A stretch of 64,000 nucleotides of DNA, from positions 199,501 through 263,500 of the forward strand of contig JAPTOF010000021.1 in assembly GCA_028554755.1 (NCBI GenBank). The letters are read 5' to 3'. Positions 10,360 through 23,172 of the stretch are shown piece by piece (the stretch's first letter is position 1; each line of letters opens with the position of its first letter). The stretch comes from Cordia subcordata (Eukaryota; Streptophyta; Magnoliopsida; Boraginales; Cordiaceae). Under the pieces are notes generated by a model, which was not told where the DNA came from, did not search any database, and worked only from the letters and a program-made list of their open reading frames with translations. The position numbers and the translations under genes were made by a program.

Positions 10360-12654
10360 ATGGCGTACAGGAGGCGGCATGGGATCACGAGGTCTTCCAC
10401 TTTCAAGGAAGAGATTTACCGTCGACAGCCTCCACCCAGCAGCTATCTTAATAATAATAATAATAACAATAATAATAACAATAATAATGATGATCGTGAT
10501 GATGATGAGGCTGCAGATAATGATACTGGTGATGTTGTTGGACGTCTCGCATCTCCATCGTACCTCAATCCTTCTTCTCCATCATCAATATCATCATCAT
10601 CCTCGTCTTCGCTTGCGGCTCAAGCAATCAGAGCCTCTGCGGCCCATCGACGCCACTCTTCCTTCGACCATCCCTCCTCCAATAAGGCATTTCATTTCTT
10701 CTCTTCCTTCCCACCTTTCTCACCTCACCTCACCTCATCTCCCCCCCCCCCCCCTTAATTTTCATATATCTTTTGATTAATTCTCTTGCACACACACACA
10801 CACATATATATACACACCAACTGTGTCATTTTTTCTTCACATCTTTCGGTCGCTACATAATGTCATTTTATTTGGAGCCCAACAAACCTAAATCAAGAAA
10901 CTAATTAATAAGACACAAAATTTTGTTGTTTTTGGACCTACCCCCGTTGTTGTGTTGACTGATAAAATACATATGTATCTATATCCGTCCTAGGCTGTTT
11001 TGTATATGCTTTGCTGTAGCTAGTGACATGCATGCAATTACCGATCGGAATGTAGCCTTTTTCTTGATCTAGCTTTGCTAGCATGAAAATATACATGTAT
11101 CTTCTAACTGACTATAGCCACTTGTACGTGAATTATATACGATACGAAAAAAAAAGAAGAACATCCTAGTAATTTAATTGGAACAACTCTAGTCTTGCAC
11201 TTGTATGTGCAAAATCTAGATTTTTTTTCCTTTTTTCTCCATTTAAATTTTCCACAATTCCTTGCATACATGTTAATTTCAAGTTGAAAATGTTTCTTTA
11301 ATATGTCTTAGATTCATACTACTGCTTCAACTTCTGCCACATAACATGAATCTGAAACTAGCCCCATGTATATATGTATATATAGGGAACACCTGCTTAT
11401 GATTATACATCAATGAGAAGTTCAACTGAAGCAGGGGGTTTTTGGGGAGTTCTAGCCAGGAAAGCTAAATCCCTTCTTGACGAAGATGACATCACCCAGC
11501 AGTCTCAAGGTTCACCCAGATCAACATCACCAGCTATGCTTAATTCCCCAAGGAGTGGCCAGGTATAATGTATCCAATGCTGCCTACTCAATTACTATTT
11601 CGATTATTTGCTAGCTTGCTTCTTCTAGTAAGTGCCATCAAATATATATTCTTGGTTCAGTAAAAATTAATAGCCTGGCCAGTTTTTAAGTCCTGCCTCT
11701 CTGAATGATCTTAATTATTGTGTTCAAAATTCTAGTTCTACCCACAGTACCACTCACCCGACAACTCCAGAAAAATGGACAATAATAATCCTAAGTTGAG
11801 AAAGGGCCTGGATGCACTTACGACTTCTTTGAACCATATTGGTGGTACTCTTGGAAACGCGTTCGAGGTATACCTATATATATTATCAATTTCTTGTTAT
11901 ATACCTACTCTTCTCAAATTATATATATATATACACACACACGCGGAGTGAATGTGCAAACTCCGCTTAAATCTATGAATATATTTGTAACTAAGCAGAT
12001 TTGTGGATATTTTTTTTACCTCAATGAATATGTGAAGAACACAAGCAACCACCTAAAGCACGCGGCAATACTGCTTTTTGCATTTGATCTCTAGTGCCAT
12101 TAACTCGTGAAGTGCTCACTCGAGTTAGAATATTCTTGCTAGGTGAATTTTTTTTTTTTGCCTTGTGCTTTCTGATATTAGGGATTGCATTTCTAAGCAT
12201 TATGTAGGGGGTGCATATATTTAATTAATATAATTTGTATTCACCGAGTACAACTACCATCAAAACAGGGATTTAGCTACAGTTGATGCTTAATTCTAGT
12301 ATTGATGCTAATTGCCTTTTAATTTGAAGAATAAATATATAGTTGTGTTTGAAAATATCATGAATATATACAAGTGATGTCATGACTTGAAGCTCTGATG
12401 ATCTATTTTATTTACATTTTTTTTTTTTCGGGGGTGGGGTTTGCAGGAAGGGCGTGCAATTGTGGAGAATAAGACAGCAGACATCATTCAAGAAACCCGA
12501 AAACTGCAGACTAGGAGGATAGGAGGTGCTACTGAGGACCAGAATCTGAGTCCAAGGCTGCAACACCATTCACAATATTATTCACCCCAATCAAATACGC
12601 AAACTAGCCGTGAAGAACAACTCAAGGCATCTCGCGATGTAAGGTGGCAATTCA

Positions 12655-12685
<31 letters not shown>

Positions 12686-13206
12686 ACAAATCCAGTAGCT
12701 ACTCATTCATACTTCAATTCACTATGTGGGGTCTTCTTTGAGATCCCGTGGATAGTGTTGAAACGGTGCACTAGTTTCTTCTTTGAGATCACAGTATGCG
12801 ACTGTATATATATATTACATGGTCTTATTTCCAACAAATCCTGTTTTTGGAGGTTTTATCTATCTCTCTTTTATACCCTGCTGGCTGGTGAATTGCATTG
12901 TGGCATTCTTTTTTTTTTTTTTTTTTTTTGTGGGATTACAGGTGGCAATGGCAACTGCCGCCAAAGCAAAACTACTTCTTAGGGAGCTGAAAACTGTGAA
13001 AGCAGATCTGGCATTTGCAAAACTTAGGTGTTCTCAGCTTGAAGAAGAAAACAAAATGCTTCGAGAGGGTCGTGGAAAGAGAGAGAATCCTGCCGATGAT
13101 GATCTGGTATGTCTCGTAGTTGCATTGATTCTTTGCACGGTATCAAGAATTTTTATCACATTACATCATTCCGTTTAATGCAACCTTTGTTTTAGAGTAA
13201 AAGAAT

Positions 13207-13238
<32 letters not shown>

Positions 13239-13549
13239 ACACTAGTGAATTCCAGATACGGAATCAACTGGAGACACTGTTGGCGGAGAAGGCTCGGTTG
13301 GCCCATGAGAATTCAGTATATGCTCGGGAGAACAGATTCTTGAGGGAGATTGTTGAATATCACCAACTGACAATGCAGGATGTTGTTTATTTGGATGAGG
13401 GCATTGAAGAGGTTACTGAAGTTTATCCGATTCCTGCGGTGTCTAGGATGCTTTCTGCTTCACCACCCTCACCTGCATCTCCATCTTCCTCTCGTCCGAT
13501 GTCTCCGTCTCCGTCTCCGTCTCCATCTAGAAAGCCTAGTGACACATGA
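10360..13549 (+). CDS. plant-specific coiled-coil protein (MAYRRR / [11 protein letters not shown] family)
   Basis: Six exons: 10360-10686, 11386-11562, 11736-11867, 12447-12638, 12942-13106 and 13256-13549, all phase 0, giving 428 residues. The N-terminus [19 protein letters not shown] is followed by an Asn run (about residues 28-43, from an AAT repeat), then [13 protein letters not shown] and, in exon 2, [18 protein letters not shown]. Exons 3-4 carry [16 protein letters not shown] and [17 protein letters not shown]. Exons 5-6 (about 280-375) form a coiled coil rich in Glu, Lys and Leu ([19 protein letters not shown] and later). The tail is Ser/Pro-rich with PSPSPSPS. Intron 1 starts with GC (AAG|GCATTT), because no GT gives a frame-compatible join to exon 2. 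Exon 3 may instead start at 11748. The family is annotated as uncharacterised or tropomyosin-like; the molecular role is unknown. The N-terminal poly-N length is likely polymorphic. Confidence 0.88.
12657..12686. repeat. (GT)n microsatellite in intron 4
   Basis: About 13 GT units just after the exon 4 donor. A second GT/AT tract sits at 13208-13239, immediately before exon 6. Confidence 0.8.
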
Positions 13550-14627
13550 GGAAAGTTAAAAGTTGCCTGTCCAGCCCGCTGAGCAAGCCACGGCAGATGA
13601 TCAACAAAGTGAATTAAGCTCCAAGAAGATCAGTAGAGTAGAAAAGATTCAATTAGACAGTACTGAATATATAGAGCTGCTGGTCTTTAGTTTTCCTTGT
13701 CAACGGTGTAATTAATCATACCCCTCCCCCCTTAATCATTTTTGTTTCTCCACGGGGGGAAAGGTCGCATCGCAGGAAATTGATATAATTGTCTTGTGAT
13801 TGAATTTGTTGCCTTTTCTGCAAGTAAACCATGTCTTCGTCATTTGCTTTCACCGTTGTTGCGGCTAAGAAATGAATATTAGGCTATGCTATTTACAGGT
13901 ATCTCATGGTTGATAACATCCGCTCTCGTTAACGTATCCGATATGCTCAAAATCACTATGATAACTCTCAAAGTTTAAGAGCAATAAGCCAGAGTTTTCT
14001 TTCCTCTTTTTTTTTTTCTTCTTTTTTTTTTTTTCCTTTTTGGCTAAATCAGCAAGGTTATTAAGAAAGAATATTTAAAACTTCACCAAAACACAGCTCC
14101 CATCAAATCAGCAAGTAAGTTTTAATGTTGCATCTACTACACAAACACCTATTGAATGATTTGTTCCAATACTGACAGCCATAGTTTACCTTCATTCTAA
14201 CGTCAGAAGTAATCAAAAGGAAGAGCTGGTCTTCTTTCAATGGTCCTTCACCTTGGCGAGCCCTTGTATTCCTTTCCTTCCCGCCAGAGATGATAGATTG
14301 TAGCTTTCAAACACAATCTACAGTACGAGCTTCTGGTTGTTTTGATTATGCCAGTGACATGTTCTGGAAATTGACATGCATCAGATGCTGATAAGCTCCT
14401 AAGCGACCAAGGTCGAAAAGATAGCTATAAACATACTCTTCAAGCATTACCAATCTTAGTTACTAGAAATTTGAGAACAAAGGTTTTCCCACCTTATTGG
14501 ATGATTATTCAACCACTCAAATCACGTGAGAACATAGGTTTTTCCTCCCAGCTCCGTGTGCATTAGTTTATGAGAGAGAGTGAGAGAGAGAATTCAAAGG
14601 CGATTTTATACAGAGGACAAAGACATG

Positions 14628-14658
<31 letters not shown>

Positions 14659-14934
14659 ATCTGAATAGAAACTACTGTAGCTTACAGGAAACATTACATA
14701 GTCCCCCTTTTCCCCTCTTCTTGTTACAGTATATGAAAACAGCCCGCAGTGTGATTCTATTCAAGCCCTCCAAAGCTACATTTCCTGAGCTGCAAGCTGG
14801 CAGCCAGCAAAAGCATTTATAAATAATACAGAGTAAGGTTTCCCATGTGAACAAGATGATAGGAGAGGGCTGCTCTGAGCAAGAATTAAGCCATCAGAGC
14901 AGAAAAATTGTAGCCTCCGCTGGTAAACAGTTCT
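13550..14934. other. intergenic space between two convergent genes
   Basis: Holds the 3' UTR of the coiled-coil gene (likely to about 13,850) and that of the RING gene read on the minus strand. Notable items are T-rich runs at about 14005-14040, a GA tract near 14572-14592 and a (TA)n microsatellite at 14626-14654. No coding exon could be supported. Confidence 0.55.
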
Positions 14935-17900
14935 TCAGAATAGCTGAAAAAACAGAGTCGTTGATCCATCACTGAAAGATCTCAGCTCTGCAGGCTTCAT
15001 CAAAGCTCTGCACAATGGACATGTCCTTTCCCTCTCAAACCTGGAACCACCAGATACTCAGCAACCAACAAAGAATTTCTTTCCCCTTTCTTCAGGCCAT
15101 GGACACGAATGCAGAATTTAACACACAACATCTAGGAATAAGATATTAACACAAAGGGGCTATAACTTCACAAAAGAAAAATCACCAAATCAGTATTTTA
15201 TATATGATGCTTCACGAGAGCATACCAAACCTCTGATGCCTTAATCTTTTATCTTCATTTCACTAAAGACCACAATGACATTATCTTCTTCAATTAAACT
15301 CTAAGAGGCAAGGATAAATCATGGAATGAGATTTCGCAACTATATTTCATGATGGAGAAGGACATCAAACAGGTTACATCCCGCAGCCTTGCATGGATTC
15401 TTGCAAGTATTTTGCATGCAACATATTACTGTATTAATATTCACCACCATTTTTGCCTGACATGTAAGATATATGACATTTGTCCAGTATATATGAAAAT
15501 GTCATGTATCCATTCTTTTAGACAGACAGCATAAGCCATTAGCAGTATTGAACAAAATGCACCTTGAAACCCATAGTAATTACCATGAACAGCAGTAAGT
15601 AGAAATTAATATTGCAAATGCAGAGAAAGGCACCATATACAGGAACGCGGGCTAGAAAACCCACCACTCAGATACGCAGTCTTCACAAAATATGTGTTTA
15701 CATCGTAGTAAAATTGGGGCATGCATCTTTTCCTGGCAAATAGCACAGAGATCCCCTGCTTCATTGACCTGCAGTAGATCATATTTCACTTAATAAATGA
15801 GCAACTCTACTAAACTAAAAAGTCCTATGAAAGGCCCTATGTTAACAATTACCAACGGAGGAAGAGTAAGTATAAAGACGAGGAACATATAAGAAATCTG
15901 TATCCAATCCTTTAGCCTTTGGCAACTTTCATCAACATATCAACAAAAGAATTAGAAACAAAAAAAAAACGTATTTGGTTATAGAAAACAATGCAGCCTC
16001 AACAGACAAAGGAAAAGAATCAAACCGAGCGATAAAACAATGATAACCATGAGTTCACCATCCTTTGACCACCACAATTTACATAATTACATATGCCAAC
16101 TCTAGATGCATGGTAAAACTGAGGCAATTGCAGCTTGATGTCACAAAAGGATATTAGCAACCCAGAAAATGTTTTAACAAGGCAGTGCAATAAAGATGAC
16201 ACAAAAAAAGGACTGAGTGCAAGTATACAAGACAACTACACAAGGACGGGGCAACTGAAAGCATGGATTGTAATTGCTTTCAGGGGTATTGAGGGGACAG
16301 TGGACATGAGCGAGAAGCAAAGTGGAGTAGGGAAGAGGGATTTACTGGAGTTGGATGAATATTTCTCTGAAATAAAAAGCAAAACATGATATATCTCCTT
16401 TGGCTATCAAAAAGATGATGTCCTAATATTTTTGAGAAAACAAGAACGAAAATAGCATCACCTGTTCAGATGTTGCATAAGCTCCATAATGAATTTCCTT
16501 ACGTGATAATGCCTTCAAAGCAGTGAAGAAGCATTGGACCTAGAAAGAAGCCAAACACAGATATTGCAGGAATTAGACTACAATGGTCAGAAAAAAACAA
16601 TGTACTTGTGAATCATCAAGTATTGTAAAAATAAATAAATTTCAAGAAGAGAAACAAGAGGCATATGGAAACCATACCTTCTCAACAATAGATGTTAGCT
16701 TGAATGTCAAATAAAGCCCAGTCATTAGCGATGAAAAAAGGCTCCCATATTCTTTGTTCAGAAAGAACCGATACCACACTGGAGCAGGCAGCAGAGCACG
16801 ATAAAGCAGAAGCAGATACTCTACCAAGGTTAGCAGTTGACCCTAGGAAAGTAGAGAGATATTTGGTCAGAAAGGTGACCAAACCATCCAAGACTGTTAA
16901 CTTGCATTTTGTTTGAAACTAATAGTTGGCAAAATCGGTCATTTTAGATGGATTACCTGTTTACGGTAGTTACGGCCTCGGCTGTTTTTGTAATGCATCA
17001 ATAGAAGACACTTAAAAACCATAGCAGCTTGACGGACCAAAGTATCTGCATGATGAAAGGAAAATATGACACAGCAATTCACCTACATTTTTGAAAGAGG
17101 TGTTTTAACATATAGATAATTGCACACACCATCGCCAAGAGATGTAAACTGCAGAGATAGAGTAGGAAATAATTTTTGGCATGATTACGGACAATACGTG
17201 TCTTTCATTTCATTATCGAGAAGTAAAACAAGGACCACACATATTAAGATCTATAATTTTGCATGAAAGGTGGGCTCCACTAATATCTTTCTATATTCTC
17301 AAAACCAAAGAGAAGCAAAAGGAACCTCTACACTGTAATATTGATCCCAAAATGAGCAAAAAGAGCTGGTAACTTCAGAATATGCAACAAGGGTAACTAA
17401 TGACTAATGCCATTCGATACTAATGCGAGAAGAACTACTATTCACGAGGTATATGACAAAGGGACCCATAAAACATATTGTATAAACTAGAAAAATCACT
17501 GTTACAAATACTTAAAAGAAAGAACACACCATTCACCATGATTATAAAGATGGCATGCCAAAATGGTGGTATATTCTTCGGTGGAAGCATCACTAAAGGA
17601 TAAAGAAGATCATCTTTCCTATAGCACCAGTAAACTCCAACTACATGAAGCGTGAACCCAAGACAAATGCCAATGAGAACAAATATCTTCCTCTCACCCT
17701 GCATTTGGGAAAAAAGAAGGAAGAGAGAGAGAGAGAGATAGAGGAGAAGAAGAAGAAAGAAAATGAGGAAGTCATGCAAACTTTGATTAGAAGAACAAGA
17801 TGAGCGCTGGTCATCTGTCTGCATAAACAAGTGACCCAAAAGAGGTCCAGAAAATATAGGCATAGAGAGATAAAAGAGCAGTTTATAGCACCTTAAGGGC

Positions 17901-19741
17901 TGTCTGTTTCCGTATTATATCATTTGACTTGAACATGACAGCAGCTATCCAAATTGTGGAGAAAAATCCTGCAATTTCTTCCAGTAAGTGCATGGAATAT
18001 TCCATAATACAGTAATGACAAAGTTTAACTTTCTACTGAGGAAAGTTAAACTGGTAACTGCAGAAACCACTAGCCTTTTCTTCTCTAGGTTCTGCAAAAC
18101 TAAGTCCAGATAAAGTACATCCAAACTCAAAAGTGTTGGAAAACATACATTTGACAGTGATAAAGATCAGAAGCCCATCAGTAGAGAGATGAAGACATTT
18201 TCATATAGAATTTGGCCAGGTTGGTAGTTGCATAAAGCACTTCAATGAACATATTATCTTTCCCCTTTTAATTACGTGATATTCAAGCACATGGTAACCA
18301 TTCTTCCTTTAAATGTTATGGCTTAGTAACTTGACTTTAATTTCATTAAGAAATAATCTTTTGCTTTACCCTTTCCCTAGAGAGCAATTCAGTTAACAAG
18401 ACCATCTTACTCTTGTGCTTCTCAATAATGTCATTTGAAAGAATGTATTCAATCTCTCCCTCTTAGTTCTTCTATATCACCAATACCTATCGGTAGTGCT
18501 CATCTGCTACAGGTGCAGAGAGAAGAACTGTAGATAGATACACTCAGTATGCAAGTGATCAATTGATAATCACTTTTCCATCTGTTATTTCCCATTTTCC
18601 CTTTTCTCTCGTTGTTTTCTATTTATTTATGTTCCCTATTTAGGAAGGGGAGAAGCTGATGCACTCTAGCATTTACAACATCCACGATATTCCTAAGATA
18701 TAGAAAATGCCGTTGTTTCTAAAATAGTCAAAATATATACATTTCTGCCCATGAGAGTTATACATGTGAAACCTACAAAGCAATGTTGTCAGACACAACA
18801 AAAATAAAAAGAAGGAAACAAAAAAAAGAAAGAAAGAAGCAATGTTGTCAAAAATCATGAAAAATACGTAACATAAACATGTTGAGTTAGCATAAAGGAA
18901 ATTGTGCCCCACCCAGCTGCAGATGTCCCGGGAATTAGAAGACATCATATATGGAGGTATATTGTACTAAAATACAGCATGTTGACATGCAGGAAAAGAT
19001 GATGTGAAAGGCACGAGCAAAGCAGCAATGACAAGATATTGATTTAAGCCTACCTTGCAAATGCTGGCGAATGAAAACGACCAAGAGAAGCAATGAAAAA
19101 GGAAGGATCTGTTCAATCCATCTTGCAGCCTGCTGAATATCATATCTTTGGTAAGAAGAATCCCTGTTATTGACACCAAGGCCATCTGCAGCCTCTGAAT
19201 CAGCACTGCCGTTTGTCGGGTGGGAGACTCCCTCTCCTAGCCCTCGACCATTCCTTAAATCACTTTGTGCATCCAAGGTAGAGGTCAGTGGAACAGCAGA
19301 CCCACTGCCTGGTACAGGCCGCAGAAAGGCTTCATTTTGCACAGTCACTTCCCTCAGTGGTGTTGACGGCAACACAGGCCCGACCCTGTCCTGCTCCGAT
19401 TCAGCTGGACCAACGATCCTAATGGAAACCTCATCGCTGCCATTTCTTGCACTGGCACCAGCGGTGGCTGATGGTGTCGGTGGTGCATCAGAATCATCAA
19501 GGCGAGACTGAATGTGATGGCGATAAGAACCACCAGAATTGAGCAAGGAGTGAGACTCAGAATGAGTGGACCTGGGTCTAATGACTCCAGCATACTCTAA
19601 CAATGTGGAAAGTGGGGAACGCAAAATGCTAGAAGCAGGTAAATGCATTCCATATCTTCTGGAATGAGCGGCGTGACCCGAAGAAGAAGCAGAAGAAGAA
19701 ACAACTCTGTAAGCGTCCGAATTTCCACCGGACGCTTCCAT
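14935..19741 (-). CDS. RNFT1/2-like membrane RING-finger E3 ubiquitin ligase
   Basis: Eight exons on the minus strand: 19741-19054, 17968-17892, 17698-17530, 17045-16957, 16842-16678, 16539-16462, 15768-15665 and 15040-14935, giving 491 residues with frame kept at every junction. The N-terminal half (about 1-205) is hydrophilic, Ser-rich and probably cytosolic. Several membrane segments follow, for example [20 protein letters not shown] (end of exon 1), [19 protein letters not shown] (exon 3) and [19 protein letters not shown] (exon 5). The C-terminus has a C3HC4 [17 protein letters not shown], then [11 protein letters not shown] (about residues 426-470). This layout matches the RING finger and transmembrane (RNFT) family, E3 ligases of internal membranes linked in animals to ER quality control; the plant substrate is unknown. 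The start MEASGG was chosen over an in-frame upstream ATG at 19792 because a likely 5' UTR acceptor (ATTAG at about 19775) lies between them. Confidence 0.9.
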
Positions 19742-20620
19742 CCGCGACGAAGACCTATTCCTAAACCTTGCCCTAATTGATATACAAAACAAGAATATTT
19801 ACATACACAAACTGAATGTCCGATAGTAAGAGAAATTAATATATTCCCCAACACAGAGTTTGCACATAATAGAAAAATGAAACAATAACCATGATGATGA
19901 TGATGATGATGATGATGTGTAACTAATAATACAAAGATTATTTCAATCTTCAAGGAAAGTATCAGAAATGGATGGGTTACCTTCGAGGTGGAAACTCCGT
20001 CGAGAATGAATTTATTAGAGATCAGCGAATACGAAGAAGAAGAGGAGCCATTGGGAGAAAACCCAAATTGTGAAAGGGTTTTAAAAGGTGGATAGAATTT
20101 CCAGTTGATGGAATGCAAATAATGGCTGCTGCGACGGAGGGGCAGGTGGGTGGGGTGTGTTGTGTGGCTTAGTTGTGTTGTGTTATGGACATCTCCATCT
20201 GATCGTTTTTGGATTTTCTGTTTGAGAACTGCGAGTTGCTCCACTCTCTCTTTTGGGGTGTGCGCGTGTGTGTGTGTGTCTCCCTCCCTCCCTCCCTCCC
20301 TCCCTCCCTCCCTCTCTGAGTGTGTTTGTATCGCTTTCTTTCACGCCCTCCGGAAGAGCCCGAGAAGAGAGAGGGAGATAGATGCTCAAGCAACTGACTC
20401 TTTCCGCGTTTGTCTTTTCCTTTTTTTTTATTTTTATATTTTTTAATTTTCTTCTTTTTTTTCCATACGTCCTCTCTCTCTCTCTCTCTCTCTCTTTTTT
20501 CTTTTTTTTCCTTCTTTCCATTCCAAAGTGTCGTGCGCCAAACAGTGCGTCGTCTTTCAGCCCACAAACTAGTAATAAATAGCTACACCTACACCAAACG
20601 TAGTCTGATTTTTACAATAA
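19742..20620. other. 5' UTR and promoter region of the RNFT-like gene
   Basis: On the minus strand a donor-like CGAAG|GTAACC near 19981 and an acceptor ATTAG near 19774 suggest a 5' UTR intron. An ATG at 20244 opens a frame that, after this splice, would stop before the main start, so an upstream ORF of roughly 90 codons is possible if transcription starts that far out. Repeats are (ATG)n at 19891-19918, (CCCT)n at about 20281-20316 preceded by GT repeats, and (CT)n at about 20474-20495; on the coding strand the last two are GA/GGGA-rich. Confidence 0.5.
20281..20316. repeat. (CCCT)n microsatellite
   Basis: About eight TCCC units, with a GT run just before (20264-20278). It lies in the putative promoter or 5' UTR of the RNFT-like gene. 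Confidence 0.85.
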
Positions 20621-23060
20621 TGTTATGAAAATGTTATTTAGTGGATATTTTCCAAGTACGAAGATTATAGTGTGAAAAAGTATAAAAGTTGCAATGGAAG
20701 TGTGAAATGCATAATACACATAAATGTGAAGTTATAATATAGAATTATATAATACGGGAATGCTTGACAAAATAATCATTATTAAGATGATATCATCATA
20801 GTGCCATCCTCATCCATAATGATGCCGTTGCCTGCATTAGCATCATCTATTTCTATGTTATCGCATGTGCAATAAGCAGCTTATTTTGTCAATTCATATA
20901 ATACAAGCATTACATTAACGCATATGCAGTGATTGTGCAGCCAACAGCTTATAAAAATCTGCAAATAGGGGCGACCCCAAGCCATTTTATAATTCAATTC
21001 CAAGAATCAATACCATTAAATTTCTCTCTACTTCTTTATATTTCTCTATATATTATAATTGTAGTTATTTTATAGCACGTTATTAATAGTGTTGTACTTC
21101 TTTACATAAGTCTTCGAACAAGGAAAACTCCTTTTATTAGCTCTTAAAACAAGAAAGCAATCCTCCTTACCCAATTCCTGAAAGAAATTGCAGGAGGGGG
21201 AAGACAAGGAAGATAGAGAAGCAGTCGCCCCTTACTCTATTATTTCCTAAGGTTAGGAATATAAAGATCCCTCACTGCACACTTTCTATATCTATATGGA
21301 TTGTGAACAGTTGGTGTGCTTTCTTTCTTGTCAGCCGTTGGGGTACCACTCCTCTTCTCTTTTCCTTTGATGAAGAGGAACGGATCTGATGACAATGCGG
21401 ATAGGAGCGGAAAGACAGCAATTACACCTTTTTTAAGCAATTTCTATCAATAGATTTTCTACTTCCTTGATCGAACATGTAATACATAAGCAATTTGCAA
21501 GAAGTAAACAAAGTCTTTCCTTCCGAAATCGAAATCCACTCCTGAAGTCATGTCTTTCAGTACTAGGACTCAAATCAAGTACTTTCAAGTTGCTCTTTGC
21601 CCAAAGCCCTTAAAATAACACGTTATCAATAGGAGTCTCTGCTAAGCAACAATAAAGCGGCTTGAACACTGTGTTGGTTTGGTGCTCCATATTTGGCTGA
21701 TGGTGCAAACACATGTTATACTACGTAATAAAATTTATTTTCTTAGTTTGTCACTAGTTCGAGCTACTGTACTCACCATTTCTGGTTTAATCAATCTTAT
21801 TGAAGGCTACAAAAGAGCTAATATTGTCTTATTTTGTAATACAAAATTAGATATTACTGATGCACTATATTCTAGCAAATCCAAAAGAAATTTGCTAAGT
21901 TTTAAATATTCACCGAACGGATAGCATGTTGAAACTACAAGTGAAACTAACAAAGAATATATTTGTATTACTTCTTTTAATTTATGCCAGAAGCATGTCT
22001 TAGAAAAACTTTCTACTCTATCATCTTGATTATATTAGACAACCATACAAGCATTTGAGTCACATATTATGCAAAAGCAAAAGGATAATGATCCTAAAAT
22101 GTTCATGCTTTGGCATGATAAATGATGCATCAAGTAATTCAAGGTACGCTTGGTTATTCCCTAAATAACCAGATGATTATTCATGTATTGCTTATTTTCA
22201 AGAAAAGTTGATTGTGAGACCATCTCCAACTAAAGTCACTATAAACCTCCAAAATTTTTTAAAAGAATTCAAGGGGATATTTGTATACAAATTTACCCAC
22301 CTTATGGTCCATTTTATTATATTATAGGTCTAACAAATGCATCAACCAGATAGTTACATGTTTATCTACTGTCATCTATAAATTTTGCATTTGCTAGATT
22401 ACTTGTTTTAATTATTTGATTAAGGGCACGATTTGCTGATTTTCCTGTCAAAACTATTCGTCTTGATAATGCCGGTGAATTTTCACCTAAAGCATTTGAT
22501 TCTTATTGAATGTCTATTAGAATTAATATTGAGTATCATGTTCATCATTTGCATACTCAAAATGGTTTAGCTAAATCTTTTATCGAATGACTTCAGTTGA
22601 TTGCAAAACCTCTTCTTTTGAGAACAAAACTCCTTATGTCAGCTTGAAGCCATGCAATTTTACCTGCTGGTACATTAATTCGTATTAAGCCCATGGATTA
22701 TCATAAATATTCTCTGCTACAACTTGTGCAGAGTCATCCATCAAATATTTCTCATCTGTATACTTTTAGTTGTGCTGTACAAGTCCTTGTATAACTATAC
22801 AACATAGCAAAATTGCTCCACAAAGTTGACTAAGGATTTTTGTCAAATTTGATTCCCCTTCTAATATTTGGTATTTGAAATCCTTGACAAGTGATCTTCT
22901 TAGACCACACTTTGCAGATTGTCAGTTTAATGAGACAATATTCCTGCCACTAAAGGGAGACAAACTACAACCAGAAGCTCAATCTAATGTATCATGGAAT
23001 ACAAAATTGTTGTTAATCATGTAAAAAGATTAGATAAAATGTTGGGTCTTTAAGCTCCAA
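20620..23060 (+). mobile_element. decayed Ty1/copia-type LTR retrotransposon fragment
   Basis: A candidate 5' LTR runs from about 20621 (TGTTATGAAA) to about 21065 and contains TTATAAAAA at 20949. It ends before a PBS-like junction TAGCACGTTATTAATA (about 21075); a similar motif, AACACGTTATCAATAG, recurs at about 21617. A degenerate polyprotein follows: GKANIVLFCN-like protease/linker text with ALYSSKSKRNLLSFK (about 21850-21905), FMLWHDK (about 22101), the integrase core IRLDNAGEFSPKAFDSY (about 22460) and HHLHTQNGLAKSFIE (about 22540), then YHKYSPLQLVQSHPSNISH (about 22700). The text breaks off near 23020 at the end of the integrase region. No reverse transcriptase or 3' LTR was found. Many stops are present, so the copy is inactive. 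The LTR limits are tentative. Confidence 0.72.
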
Positions 23061-23124
23061 CATGAGTGGGGATCTGACGTTAACCCCTTCGATGGTCTAG
23101 TCAGTAGGTATTTACTTAAAGTGT

Positions 23125-23172
<48 letters not shown>

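Noticed and set aside
20169..20628. Overlapping open frames rich in Arg/Glu or Phe/Ser
   Set aside because: They come from CCCT, CT and T-rich tracts in the promoter/5' UTR of the RNFT-like gene and have no protein features.
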